Source of the DNA: Methylocapsa aurea
Lineage (GTDB): Bacteria; Pseudomonadota; Alphaproteobacteria; Rhizobiales; Beijerinckiaceae
Length of the DNA: 64,000 bases
Direction: 5' to 3'
Assembly (NCBI RefSeq): GCF_000746085.1
Contig: NZ_JQKO01000013.1
Location: forward strand, 62,001-126,000
Shown here: piece by piece, positions 39,458-50,779 of the stretch
How the letters are laid out: the number at the start of each line of letters is the position of its first letter
How positions within the stretch are numbered: position 1 is the stretch's first letter
The notes under the pieces: generated by a model
Seen by the model: only the letters and a program-made list of their open reading frames with translations
What the model was told of the DNA's origin: nothing
Database searches by the model: none
Made by a program: the position numbers and the translations under genes

Positions 39458-41320
39458 TCACGATTCAAGAGAGTTTATCGTGACATTGGCCCGGCGCAAC
39501 CGCTCCGCCTGTTCACGAATAATATTCGCGTAGATCTTGGCGACAATTGCCGGATGGGCGGCTTCCAGTCGCGCGAAGGCGTCCTTGGCAATCACGACGC
39601 AGGCGGTGCGGGTCTCCGCGGCGACGTCGGCGGAGCGCCTTCCATCCTCGAACAAGGCCATTTCGCCGAAAGTGAGGCCCAGACCGATCGAAGACAGGCG
39701 AAACAGGCGCGCATCCTGACCGCCGCGGCTCGACACGCGCACGCCCCCCGCGATGATGATAAAGAAGCGGTCGGCTGGGTCTCCGGCCCGGACAATCGTC
39801 GCTCCGGCTTCGAACTCGACGATTTTGGGCGCGGCGCAAACCACGAAATTCGTCCAATCCTGTTCGTCAAACCCACGGCACAAATCGAAACGCCGCATGC
39901 TGTCGATCGAGACCTCGGGTTGGGCGGGGCCCTCGACAAGCGCAAGATCCTCAAAATATTCGAGAGCATGGTCGATATCGGCGAAAATATGCGCCTTCGC
40001 CGCGACAAGCGCGGCGGAAAGGTCGATCAAGCCGCCGATCGGCGGCACGAAGCTCCAGACCAGCATTCGCCCGGCATCCGACCAGATCCGTTGAAGACCG
40101 ACAAGGAATCCCGCCGACGCCATGTCGCAGGAAGTGACGTGGCGCAGGTCCAAAATCACGCGCGACGTGCTTGCGGCAAGCGCGCCGAGATGGAAGCCGA
40201 CCCGCTCCACAGTGGCGAAATGCAGGGCTCCCTGCAATTCGACGATGCGCACCGGCGCGGCGGCGGCATCGAGAAGGGTTCGATCCTCGCGCTTGCGCAC
40301 CCGGTTCGAACGAACCGTCAACCCGCAGAGTTCGCGCCGTATCACCGAGCCAACCTCTGTGCGGCTGCAGAACGAATGAAGAGACAGCATCTCCGATATT
40401 CTCTTGCAGGCCTTGACGCCCCGCACCGTATTGCCAAATCGATCGAGCGGCGGCGAATAGAAAGCGATGGCGAATTCCCCCGGCACGACCGCCACGAGCC
40501 CGCCGGCGACGCCGCTCTTCGCCGGCAGCCCCACATCGAAGGACCATTGCCCGGCATAATCATACATGCCGCAACCATACATCACCGACAGGACGTCTTG
40601 CACGCAGCCCGTCGGCAGGACCCGCTCCCCGCTCAAAGGATTGACGCCGTCATTGGCGAGGGTCGCGCCCATGACCGCCAGATCCCGGCAGGTCACCAGG
40701 ACGGAACATTGCTTGAAATAAATATCGAGCGCGTCATCGGGCGAAGCATCGATCATCCCGGAATTGAGCATCAAATAGGCGATCGCGCGGTTGCGGTGCC
40801 CCGTCGCCGATTCCGATTCGAACACCGCGCGATCGATCGCGAGGTCGCGGCCGGCGAATGCGCCAAGCGCGGCGAGCATGGCCTTCTCCCGCGCGGTGCG
40901 ATCAGCCCCCTCGACAAGACTGGAAACAACGATCGCTCCGGCGTTGACCATCGGATTGAAGGGCCGGTTTGTGATTTCGTCCAGGACGATGGAATTGAAG
41001 GCGTCGCCAGTCGGCTCGACGCCGACCTTGGCGAGGACAGCATCGCGTCCGAGCCGCTTCAAGGCCTCGCCATACATGAACGCTTTTGACGCCGACTGAA
41101 TTGTAAAGGGGACGTCCCAGTCGCCAACGGCATGGACGCGGCCATCAGCAGTCGCGATGGCGATGCCGAAATGATCGGGGTCGGCGTTCGACAATTCTGG
41201 AATGTAGGTCGCGACATTCCCGTCGCGATCAGGCAAGAATTCGGCGTGAAGAGCTTTGAGAAAGGAGGCGACGGAACCTTCAAAAATCGCGGAAGCTACG
41301 GCCGATGAAGACAGCGCCAT
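39458..41320 (-). CDS. glsA: Glutaminase A fused to STAS and cAMP-binding domains
   Basis: A 620-residue cytosolic enzyme (numbering from Met at 41320). Residues 1-310 are a serine-type glutaminase turning glutamine into glutamate and ammonia: QSASK with nucleophile Ser76 and Lys79, EITNRPFNPMVNAGAI, YGCGMYDYAGQW and PAKSGVAGG. About 358-460 is a STAS domain (VILDLRHVTSCDMASAGFLV). About 475-620 is a cyclic-nucleotide-binding domain whose phosphate cassette GEMALFEDGRRSADV aligns with E. coli CRP including the Glu and Arg-Ser that contact cAMP. cAMP control of the glutaminase is therefore likely. The frame opens 71 residues earlier, but that part has no family match and crosses a REP-like repeat. 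Confidence 0.92.
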   Translation of the reverse strand: MALSSSAVASAIFEGSVASFLKALHAEFLPDRDGNVATYIPELSNADPDHFGIAIATADGRVHAVGDWDVPFTIQSASKAFMYGEALKRLGRDAVLAKVGVEPTGDAFNSIVLDEITNRPFNPMVNAGAIVVSSLVEGADRTAREKAMLAALGAFAGRDLAIDRAVFESESATGHRNRAIAYLMLNSGMIDASPDDALDIYFKQCSVLVTCRDLAVMGATLANDGVNPLSGERVLPTGCVQDVLSVMYGCGMYDYAGQWSFDVGLPAKSGVAGGLVAVVPGEFAIAFYSPPLDRFGNTVRGVKACKRISEMLSLHSFCSRTEVGSVIRRELCGLTVRSNRVRKREDRTLLDAAAAPVRIVELQGALHFATVERVGFHLGALAASTSRVILDLRHVTSCDMASAGFLVGLQRIWSDAGRMLVWSFVPPIGGLIDLSAALVAAKAHIFADIDHALEYFEDLALVEGPAQPEVSIDSMRRFDLCRGFDEQDWTNFVVCAAPKIVEFEAGATIVRAGDPADRFFIIIAGGVRVSSRGGQDARLFRLSSIGLGLTFGEMALFEDGRRSADVAAETRTACVVIAKDAFARLEAAHPAIVAKIYANIIREQAERLRRANVTINSLES

Positions 41321-41353
41321 GATTTGTCTCGAACCAAAGTTCTCGCATCGACT

Positions 41354-41472
41354 TAGAGCGTTTTCCGATCGAATGGAGTCATTCGATCGATCAGAAATCG
41401 CTCCAGTGTCTAAAGTGTCTGAGCATATTCTCGTCGAACGGATTGAACCAATCTGTTCGGAAAATGCTCTAG
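41354..41472. repeat. REP-like repeat upstream of glutaminase fusion
   Basis: AGAGCGTTTTCCGATCGAAT with inverted ATTCGATCGAT (41388 region), then a second unit ending TCGGAAAATGCTCTAGA. Related to 3926 and 44819 units. Confidence 0.6.
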
Positions 41473-41696
41473 ACGATCCATGCCTTGCCGTCGAGGAGCG
41501 CCCATGCTGGAGTATGGAGTCAGCCGATGTCATATCAAGGTAAAATAATATGCGTGGAATGCTGACAAATCAGGCATGATGTGAATCGACGCCGACGCCC
41601 CGTTGATCAGGCGGCGCGTTGAAGCCAAATCCCCGCCGGCGCCGTCTCATGCACGCCGCGATGGCGCGCCAAGACCGATTGCCGCTTCCCCAGACT

Positions 41697-44066
41697 TTAA
41701 AATTGGCCGGCGATGGTCAGACGGACCGCCAATGGCTCGGCCGGATGGAGGACGCGGTCCATTACGCCATTCGCGCAGACGGCGCTCGGCGCGGTCGGTG
41801 CGCCCGACGCCGGGAAACAGGCGTTAAACAGCGAATCCGATTTCAGGAAAGATCCATAGGCGAAGCTGATCTGATCCGAGCGGCTGTCGGTCAGGTTAAA
41901 GCCGTCGAGCCGAATCTGCCAGCCATTGTCGAAACGATAGCCAACATTCGCATTGAGGACGCCCAGGGCGGGCGAACGGAAAGCGTTGTCCTCGGTGAGC
42001 GGCCTCGCGCCGAAATAGCGATAACGGAGGCCGCCAAACCAGCCGGTTTGCTCGCCGACCGTAAAGCCCGCCGATGCGATGAGCGCCGGCGCGCCAGGAA
42101 TGAAATTGCCTGGCGCGTTGCCGATCTGCGCCGCGGGGTATCCGTCGAGAGCGGCGAAGACTTCCGCCTGGTCCGTATCGTAGCCACGAAAGCGTGAGTA
42201 GGTATAGGCGACGTTGGCTTCGAGATCGAGCCAGGAGAACGGCCGATAGTCATGCGTCGCCTCGACGCCAATGCGCCGGCTGGGCCGGCTCGGGACCGTC
42301 GTTCCCACATCGCCCGCAAACAGGATTTCGGAGGCGGAATCGAGAATAAACAGGCTGACCGAACTGTTCATGCCCTGGATCGCTTTTGTGCGAAAGCCGA
42401 TTTCCGCGCCCTCGGTGCGCACCAGAAAGGGCGAGGCCGGGAGCTTCTCGGCCGGATTGGTCGGCGCCTCGGTAATCGTGACGCCGCGCGCGTCATTGCT
42501 GTGAAATCCGGTTCCGAGATTAAGAAAAAATTCCGTCTTCTCGAAAGGGCCGAAAATGAAACTGGTCTTCGGGCTAGCGACGAAGGCCGTGGGCGCGCCG
42601 GAATTATTGGGATTGCCTATGGCATCGACGGAAGCGGAATAGAGATCGCCGCGCCAGCCGAAATTGGTCTTGAACCAATCGTTCCAGAAAAGCGTCGTCT
42701 CGGCATAGACGCCGACGCTCCCCTCCCACACCTTGTCGTTGCGGACCGTCGAGAGAAATTGGCGGCGCACGGTATTGGTCAGGCCAAGATCGACCACGTC
42801 AAGCCGCGTTTGTATGCCGAACTCGGTTTCCGATGGAATTCCGCCGAATTCGCTTCTGATCCGATGCGACGCGTTGACGCCAGTGACGACGCGATCGTCG
42901 TGCTGGCGCGTCTGGTCGCCATACACCGGATCATTGAGGAAATATGTGAAATTGCCCCAAAGATCGAGCGAAGTCTTGATCGCGAAAAAGTCGACTTTGG
43001 TGGCGCCGCCGGCCTCTGTCCGCGCCCAGCGGCCCGACAAGGAAAACCGCGAAGCGACGCCGCCGTCGGAAGGATCGAGCGTGCCGAAGAGGCCGATCTC
43101 ACCCGAACTGACCGCCCGCAGAGGCACCTGGTCGGTTGCCGTCCATCGGTTCGCATAGGCCATCCCGGTCACGGAAAAGCCGTTCTGCGGCGCGCCCTGG
43201 CTATAGCGGACAAGCCCGTTCAGTTTGAACGCCGCATCGGGTTGAACCCAGGGGCCGTCATATCGTCCGACCTCGCCGGCGACAAGCAGCTCGCCCTCCC
43301 CGACTTTGGTATGGCCAATGCCCAGGTAGCGCAAATAGTTGAAGCTGCCGAGGGTCGCCTTCGCCAATTGTCCGTCGAAACTATCGAGCAAATTGATATG
43401 AATGGCTCCGACCGATGAAAAATCGCCTTCGTCGGCGAAATAGGGGCCTTTCTTCACATCGATCGATTTGATCAATTCGGGAATGAGGAAATTGAGATCC
43501 GCATATCCCTGCCCATGGGCATGCGTTCGCATATTGATCGGCATGCCATCGACGAAAATGGCGAGATCGGTCCCGTGATCGAGGTTGAAGCCGCGCAGGA
43601 AATAGAGATTGGCGTGACCCTCCCCGCTGTGCTGGGTGACGATCAGCCCGGGCACGATCTCGAGCGCGTCGGCCGGCCGCGCAAAAATCTGCGCATTGAC
43701 CTGGGCGCCTGTGAAACTCATCTCGCTTGCCGCGAAGCTGGGCTCCCTTGCCGCAGGATCGGGCGCGACGGTTGCCTCGCCCTTCCCATTCCCCTGCCCC
43801 GATGCGACATCGACCTCAGGAAGCGCAACCGGTTCGGAGGCTGCGTCCTGCGCGAAGGCGTCGAGCGTCGTCGCAAACAGCAGCGCAAGGCCGAGACCTA
43901 CGCGACTTGCGCTCGGCGCTTGCTTCCCCGCCACGGATGGCCCTCCTCCAGCGCAGGGGTTGAAATCCACGCAGTCTTCGGGATCTTGCGCATGCAGACA
44001 ACATGCCGTCAACGCGCGGCGCGCCGTTTCTCCAAAAGTTATGCGATGGCGTGTCCATCCGAACAC
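41697..44066 (-). CDS. TonB-dependent outer-membrane receptor
   Basis: Outer-membrane transporter of about 740 mature residues. Signal sequence about residues 53-73 (RVGLGLALLFATTLDAFA-Q). Plug domain: PADALEIVPGLIVTQHSGEG, then YFLRGFNLDHGTDLAIFVDG and the His-containing loop INMRTHAHGQGYADLNFLIP. The C-terminus RLTIAGQF ends in Phe, as barrels do. The annotated GTG start gives a 50-residue pre-signal extension and is uncertain. The ligand is unknown. Nearness of pqqC allows the idea of lanthanide or other metal uptake for PQQ enzymes, but no sequence evidence decides it. It follows the VOC gene by 35 bases on the same strand. Confidence 0.9.
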   Translation of the reverse strand: MFGWTRHRITFGETARRALTACCLHAQDPEDCVDFNPCAGGGPSVAGKQAPSASRVGLGLALLFATTLDAFAQDAASEPVALPEVDVASGQGNGKGEATVAPDPAAREPSFAASEMSFTGAQVNAQIFARPADALEIVPGLIVTQHSGEGHANLYFLRGFNLDHGTDLAIFVDGMPINMRTHAHGQGYADLNFLIPELIKSIDVKKGPYFADEGDFSSVGAIHINLLDSFDGQLAKATLGSFNYLRYLGIGHTKVGEGELLVAGEVGRYDGPWVQPDAAFKLNGLVRYSQGAPQNGFSVTGMAYANRWTATDQVPLRAVSSGEIGLFGTLDPSDGGVASRFSLSGRWARTEAGGATKVDFFAIKTSLDLWGNFTYFLNDPVYGDQTRQHDDRVVTGVNASHRIRSEFGGIPSETEFGIQTRLDVVDLGLTNTVRRQFLSTVRNDKVWEGSVGVYAETTLFWNDWFKTNFGWRGDLYSASVDAIGNPNNSGAPTAFVASPKTSFIFGPFEKTEFFLNLGTGFHSNDARGVTITEAPTNPAEKLPASPFLVRTEGAEIGFRTKAIQGMNSSVSLFILDSASEILFAGDVGTTVPSRPSRRIGVEATHDYRPFSWLDLEANVAYTYSRFRGYDTDQAEVFAALDGYPAAQIGNAPGNFIPGAPALIASAGFTVGEQTGWFGGLRYRYFGARPLTEDNAFRSPALGVLNANVGYRFDNGWQIRLDGFNLTDSRSDQISFAYGSFLKSDSLFNACFPASGAPTAPSAVCANGVMDRVLHPAEPLAVRLTIAGQF

Positions 44067-44101
44067 AAGTGTCGGATTCGGAAAGCGCCATAGCGCAACA
44101 T

Positions 44102-44530
44102 CTATTTCGCAAAGAGCGTCGACATGTCGGCAAAGGCCTTGAATTCAAGCGCATTGCCCGCCGGATCCAGCAAGAACATGGTTGCCTGCTCGCCGGCCTG
44201 TCCCTTGAAGCGGATGTAGGGCTCGATGATAAATTTCACGCCAGCCGCCTTGAGGCGCGCCGCCAAAGCCTCCCACTGACCCATCTCCAGGACGACGCCA
44301 AAATGCGGCACCGGCACATCGAAGCCGTCGACAGGGTTTCGATGCAGATCGACCGCAACCGGAGAAGGAGGCTTGTAATGAGCGACGATCTGATGGCCAA
44401 ACAGATTGAAGTCGACCCAGGACTCCGCGCTGCGTCCTTCCGGGCAGCCCAAGACCGAACCATAGAAGGCCCGCGCCGCCGCGAGATCGTCAACGGGAAA
44501 GGCAATGTGGAAAGGTGTGAGATTTGTCAT
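44102..44530 (-). CDS. VOC-superfamily (glyoxalase-like) protein
   Basis: A 142-residue protein with the paired beta-alpha-beta-beta-beta fold of the vicinal-oxygen-chelate superfamily: [20 protein letters not shown] at the start (His8 as first metal ligand), [20 protein letters not shown] in the middle and [15 protein letters not shown] near the end (Glu ligand). Members are lyases, dioxygenases or resistance proteins; substrate not readable. It is upstream of and in line with the TonB receptor gene and may be co-transcribed. Confidence 0.88.
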   Translation of the reverse strand: MTNLTPFHIAFPVDDLAAARAFYGSVLGCPEGRSAESWVDFNLFGHQIVAHYKPPSPVAVDLHRNPVDGFDVPVPHFGVVLEMGQWEALAARLKAAGVKFIIEPYIRFKGQAGEQATMFLLDPAGNALEFKAFADMSTLFAK

Positions 44531-44818
44531 AAGCGCCCATCAGACGAACAACGAAAAAAATCGCTCTTGGCGCAGACTAGCGAGAAGCGCCATCCTCGTC
44601 CAAATCGAAGCGCTCTCACGCGATATAAGAGCTCTCGCAAGGCCGCCCAGTTCGTCGCCGCTCAAATGGTTACGGCCCAATTTCAAGGCTCGCGCCGAGG
44701 CCGCGAAGGCGGATCGCCTGATATCTGCATTGACCGCCCCCGCGTTGGAAGGCGGCGACAGCGATGAGCCAGACCCTGACGATTCGCGCTGGCGGAACGC
44801 CGCCAATCGATACTAAAA

Positions 44819-44850
44819 CGATTTCTGATCGATCGAATGACTCCGCTCGA
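44819..44850. repeat. Short palindromic repeat unit
   Basis: ACGATTTCTGATCGATCGAA then TGACTCCGCTCGAT: the same unit as at 41354 in inverse order. In the pqqC upstream gap 44531-45065, which otherwise holds only the FNR/FixK-like box. Confidence 0.45.
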
Positions 44851-44909
44851 TATCAAAGCTATGTAATATCAAATAGTTGAGTAATATCGGCGGCGGCTTG
44901 ACTTCGCTG

Positions 44910-44923
44910 TTGATCTGCCTCAA
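44910..44923 (+). promoter_or_regulatory. FNR/FixK-type box upstream of pqqC
   Basis: TTGATCTGCCTCAA matches TTGAT-N4-ATCAA at 9 of 10 fixed positions. TAGATT (44946-44951) lies where the -10 of a class II activated promoter should be. The pqqC ATG is 142 bases downstream. Match seen; regulation inferred. Confidence 0.45.
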
Positions 44924-45065
44924 TCCCTCCCGCCAGCCAGCCCGCTAGATTTCGACGCCAGCGGGAATGTTTTCCGGATTTTGGATGGGGCGCGGGCTCG
45001 GATGCTGCCGGCAAATCCACAGCGCGGGCCGAAAAGCGGCCGGCCGGGAGCGTCGCTAGGATCCT

Positions 45066-45845
45066 ATGGAGATGACGATAGTGAACGAGACAAAGCCGCC
45101 GCCTTCGATCGCATCCGATCTGCTGTCTCCCGAGGCGTTCGAGGCCGCGATTCGCGCGGTTGGGGCGGAGCGCTATCACGATAAGCATGTGTTCCATAAG
45201 CTTCTGCATGGCGGCCGGTTAAACAAGGGGCAGGTCCAGGCCTGGGCGCTCAACCGCTATTGCTATCAGGAGGCGGTGCCGCGCAAGGACGCCGCTTTCA
45301 TGAGCCGGGTGCATGATCGCGATCTGCGGCGCGAATGGATCAGCCGCATCCACGACCATGATGGCCTCGGCGATGAGCCGGGCGGGATCGAACGCTGGTT
45401 CATCCTGACCGATGGCCTAGGGCTCGACCGCCAATATGTCGCCTCGCGGCGCGGCGCGTTGCCGGCGACCCGGCATATCGTCGAATCCTATGTGCGCTTC
45501 GTGCGCGAGCAGCCTCTCGTCGTCGCGGTCGCCTCCTCGCTGACCGAGCTGTTTGCGCCCTCGATCCATCGCGAGCGCATCGCCGGCATGCTGGAGAACT
45601 ATGATTTCATCGGCGACGATGTCATGGCCTATTTCAAAAAGCGGCTGACGCAAGCGCCGCGCGACTCAGACTTCGCCCTCGCCTATGTGAAAGCGAACGC
45701 GAAAACGCGCGAGGAGCAGGAGGCCTGCGTCGACGCAGTGCGCTTCAAATGCGACGTGCTCTGGGCGCAACTCGATGTCCTGCACCACGCCTATGTCACG
45801 CCCGCCCTGATCCCCCCTGGCGCTTTCGCACCGGAAGCAGCTTGA
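45066..45845 (+). CDS. pqqC: Pyrroloquinoline-quinone synthase PqqC
   Basis: Cofactorless oxidase that performs the last ring closure and oxidation in PQQ synthesis. Length 259, all-helical. Conserved segments: RYHDKHVFHKLLHGGRLNKG, QAWALNRYCYQEAVPRKDAA, RIHDHDG, LASSLTELF-type VASSLTELFAPSIHRERI and LDVLHHAYV near the end. AGGA six bases before ATG 45066 supports the start. It stands alone: pqqA, B, D and E are not in the window, and it is not fused to PqqD as in some methylotrophs. PQQ would serve methanol- or sugar-type dehydrogenases, such as possibly the sorbosone dehydrogenase-like protein at 55152. Confidence 0.95.
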   Translation: MEMTIVNETKPPPSIASDLLSPEAFEAAIRAVGAERYHDKHVFHKLLHGGRLNKGQVQAWALNRYCYQEAVPRKDAAFMSRVHDRDLRREWISRIHDHDGLGDEPGGIERWFILTDGLGLDRQYVASRRGALPATRHIVESYVRFVREQPLVVAVASSLTELFAPSIHRERIAGMLENYDFIGDDVMAYFKKRLTQAPRDSDFALAYVKANAKTREEQEACVDAVRFKCDVLWAQLDVLHHAYVTPALIPPGAFAPEAA

Positions 45846-45886
45846 CATGCTGAAGGGATCGAGTTGCGTTCCGTTCCCCAGAATAA

Positions 45887-46012
45887 GAAGGCGCTCAAGG
45901 TCTTTGTATTGTCGCATTTTCTTAATGCGAACCGGCATCCACTTCGCTCGAAAATGCTCTAGAGCGGGATGCGAAAAAGTGGAATCCGGTTTTTCGCGTC
46001 AAATCCCGCTCT
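45887..46012. repeat. REP-like repeat cluster after pqqC
   Basis: A half-unit CGCATTTTCTTAATGCGAAC...CTCGAAAATGCTCTAGAGC (45914-45963), then a palindrome with outer arms AGAGCGGGAT (45961-45970) / ATCCCGCTCT (46003-46012) and inner arms GCGAAAAA / TTTTTCGC. Confidence 0.75.
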
Positions 46013-46024
46013 CTTCTCAACAAT

Positions 46025-46070
46025 AGATCACGATGCTTTTGGATGTTTCCATCCAAAAGCATCGTGATCT
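46025..46070 (-). terminator. Perfect 21-bp hairpin with GAAA loop at aldolase 3' end
   Basis: Arms 46025-46045 and 46050-46070 are perfectly complementary (21 pairs) with a four-base loop. Read on the minus strand the loop is GAAA, a stable GNRA tetraloop. The first bases of the stem are the last two of the aldolase stop codon TAG. No T-run follows, so it may act as terminator or as RNA-end protector. Confidence 0.65.
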
Positions 46071-47007
46071 AGAGCCGCGCGCGGTCCGGCTCCGCCGCAT
46101 AAATATCCATGATCGCGCCCAGCATCCGCACTGCATCTTTTTTGGGACGCTGGAAAGAGTTGCGGCCGATGATGGAGCCAAACCCGCCGCCGGCGTGGAT
46201 TGCGCGGACCTCATCGAGTAGTTTGTCTTCATCCGAAACGGTGGGGCCGCCGGAAAAAACGACGATGCGCCGTCCGGCGAAGGCGCAATCGATCACATGG
46301 CGCACCCGCTCGGCCGGGGTCGCAATCGGAATCTGCCGCTGATCGTAGACCTTACGGGCCGCCTCCTGCTCGATATAGGCGGTTGGCAACTTCACTTTGA
46401 TGATATGGGCTCCAAGCTGAGCCGCAATCTGCGCGGCGTAGCCAACAACGTCAATCGCCGTTTCGCCTTGCTTGCTTAGAGCCGATCCGCGCGGATAGGA
46501 CCAAATGACGACGGCGAGCCCGCATCGCTTCGCCTCCTCGGCATAGGCGCGGATCTGCCCGAACATCTCAAGCTGATGGGACGAGCCCGGATAGATCGTG
46601 AAGCCGATTGCGCAGCAGCCAAGACGGTGCGCGTCCCCCACGCTGGCGGTCAACGCCTGATCCGGATCCTTCTCGTCCAGCAAAGCGTCATTGTCGTTGC
46701 ATTTCAAAATCAGCGGAATCTCGCCTGCGAAATCGCGCGCGCCCGCCTCGAGGAAACCCAAGGGAGCAGCGTAGGCATTGCAGCCCGCTTCGATCGCAAG
46801 CTCGAAATGGTAATGTGGATTGTAGGCTGGCGGGTTTGGCGCGAATGAGCGCGCCGGCCCATGCTCGAAGCCTTGGTCTACCGGCAGAATCACAAGCTTC
46901 CCGGTTCCCGCCAACCGGCCATGGTTCAATAGCCGGGCCAAATTGGTCAGCGTCCCGGCGCTATCCGCCCCATACCAACTCAAGATCTCTCTCACTCTCG
47001 GCGTCAT
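46069..47007 (-). CDS. fbaB: Class I fructose-bisphosphate aldolase (DhnA/FbaB type)
   Basis: Schiff-base aldolase of 312 residues cleaving fructose 1,6-bisphosphate to two triose phosphates in the cytosol. Seen: KLVILPVDQGFEHGPARSFA near the start, PLILKCNDNDALL, WSYPRGS and HIIKVKLPT with the probable Schiff-base Lys204, and VVFSGGPTVSDEDKLLDEV with the phosphate-binding GGGFGSIIGRN. GGGAGAG seven bases upstream supports ATG 47007. The PfkB kinase gene precedes it on the same strand by 130 bases, so the two may form a sugar-phosphate operon. A weak FNR-like TTGACGCCTCCCAA is at 47077-47090. Confidence 0.95.
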   Translation of the reverse strand: MTPRVREILSWYGADSAGTLTNLARLLNHGRLAGTGKLVILPVDQGFEHGPARSFAPNPPAYNPHYHFELAIEAGCNAYAAPLGFLEAGARDFAGEIPLILKCNDNDALLDEKDPDQALTASVGDAHRLGCCAIGFTIYPGSSHQLEMFGQIRAYAEEAKRCGLAVVIWSYPRGSALSKQGETAIDVVGYAAQIAAQLGAHIIKVKLPTAYIEQEAARKVYDQRQIPIATPAERVRHVIDCAFAGRRIVVFSGGPTVSDEDKLLDEVRAIHAGGGFGSIIGRNSFQRPKKDAVRMLGAIMDIYAAEPDRARL

Positions 47008-47139
47008 CGCCGCTCTCCCATCGATCCCCAGAATCCCTTCGATCTTGCGATGCGCAGGAGGCGCTCCACCGCATTGTTGACGCCTCCCAAGTCCACATTT
47101 GAGCGCCGGCTCGCTTTCCTGAGCAATCTCTCCTAACGG

Positions 47140-48090
47140 TCAAAATTGCCTCAGGTTCGGCGGCCAAGATGTCTGGAGGAAAAGGCGCTCCGCATCCTCG
47201 CGGCGGCAGAGCTGAGTTCCCGGCCGCATCGCCGCGGCGGCGCCCGCCGCCATCCCGAAACAAACCGATTCCTCGATCGAACATCCATTCGCGAGGCTGA
47301 AGACAATCCCCGCCACCATGCTGTCGCCAGCGCCGACCGTGCTTTTCACAGTCGCCTCGATAGGATCAAAGCGGCGGAATCCATCGGCCGCCGCGAGAAG
47401 CGCCCCCGCGGCTCCAAGAGAGAGCACCACGATCTCGCACCGCGCTTCCTTGATGAGTTCGCGCGCCGCGATTTCCTGGCTCCGTTCGTCGTTGATCTCG
47501 CGCCCAACCAGCTCTTGCAGCTCTCTAAGACTTGGCTTCAGGAGGTAGACTCCGCCGTGGCTCGCCTGGCGCAGCGCCTCCCCGGATGTATCGACAATCA
47601 GACGGGCGCCGAGTCTCTTTGCCCGCTCGGCGAGGCACGCATAGAAATCAGGGGGCACGCCCGGCGGCAAGCTGCCGCTGCCGACAATATAGGCGGGCTT
47701 TGGCTCCAGCGACGAGATCTCCTCGAGACAGCGTTCCTGTTCGATCGGCGTCAAGCAAGGTCCTGGCATGACGAAGCGAAATTGCAGGCCTGTCCGCAAT
47801 TCGTCGACCGCGAAGCTTTCGCGCGTCGTCCCGGCGATCGCTAACCGACGATAGGCGACCTCCTCTTCTTTCAGGAGCTGCTCCAGCTTGACTCCTGTTG
47901 GACCGCCGACGGGAAACACCGCGACCGCCTCGCCGCCAAGCAATCGCACCGCGCGCGCGACGTTGATGCCGCCACCGCCAGGATCGTAGCGCGGCGGCGT
48001 GCAACGAAGCTTTTCCCCAGGAATCAAGCGGTCGGTCGCCGCGCTGATGTCCAACGCCGGATTCATGGTCAATGTGGCGATAGCGTCCAT
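47140..48090 (-). CDS. pfkB: PfkB-type hexose-phosphate kinase
   Basis: Ribokinase-family sugar kinase of 316 residues, of the 1-phosphofructokinase/6-phosphofructokinase-2 group: TLTMNPALDISAATDRLIPG at the start, GGGGINVARAVRLLGG (sugar site), and STVGAGDSMVAGIVFSLANG with the catalytic Asp. It would make fructose 1,6-bisphosphate for the adjacent class I aldolase. Which substrate (fructose 6-phosphate, fructose 1-phosphate or tagatose 6-phosphate) cannot be read from the sequence. The Shine-Dalgarno is poor. In related bacteria such PfkB-aldolase pairs belong to low-oxygen or stress gene sets (inference for this genome). Confidence 0.93.
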   Translation of the reverse strand: MDAIATLTMNPALDISAATDRLIPGEKLRCTPPRYDPGGGGINVARAVRLLGGEAVAVFPVGGPTGVKLEQLLKEEEVAYRRLAIAGTTRESFAVDELRTGLQFRFVMPGPCLTPIEQERCLEEISSLEPKPAYIVGSGSLPPGVPPDFYACLAERAKRLGARLIVDTSGEALRQASHGGVYLLKPSLRELQELVGREINDERSQEIAARELIKEARCEIVVLSLGAAGALLAAADGFRRFDPIEATVKSTVGAGDSMVAGIVFSLANGCSIEESVCFGMAAGAAAAMRPGTQLCRREDAERLFLQTSWPPNLRQF

Positions 48091-48164
48091 AGAAATCCAC
48101 AGCCGGCCGCTCAGTCTCGTCCCATGATTGATAGATATGGGAACGCCGGCGGCTTCGCCTTATC

Positions 48165-48290
48165 TAGAGCGCTTTCAGCTTCCGTGAAATCAAAAAAGCG
48201 GCCCAAGCAGATCGATTCCGATGGATGATTCCCATCCGTCGGATCAAATCGATCCACTAGAGCATTTTCGAGCTAAGTGGGCCGATTTGA
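48165..48290. repeat. REP-like repeats upstream of pfkB
   Basis: AGAGCGCTTTCAGCTTCCGT, then GATGGATGATTCCCATCC (near-palindromic) and AGAGCATTTTCGAGCTAAGT. Fragments of the same families as 11566 and 38331. They fill the 310-base gap between the lon stop and pfkB start. Confidence 0.6.
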
Positions 48291-48400
48291 TCCTGACGCT
48301 CGGGAACCAAGCGTCAGGGTCGGACCACTCGACTCAGCGGCCATCTCAATGGCCCGGCGAGCGATCCTTACGACGATCCCGACCTTCGGCGAAAGTCCGT

Positions 48401-50771
<2,371 letters not shown>

Positions 50772-50779
<8 letters not shown>

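Noticed and set aside
48133-48157. TTGAT half-site in CATGATTGATAGATATGGG upstream of pfkB as FNR box
   Set aside because: The second half does not match ATCAA; only the first five bases fit.
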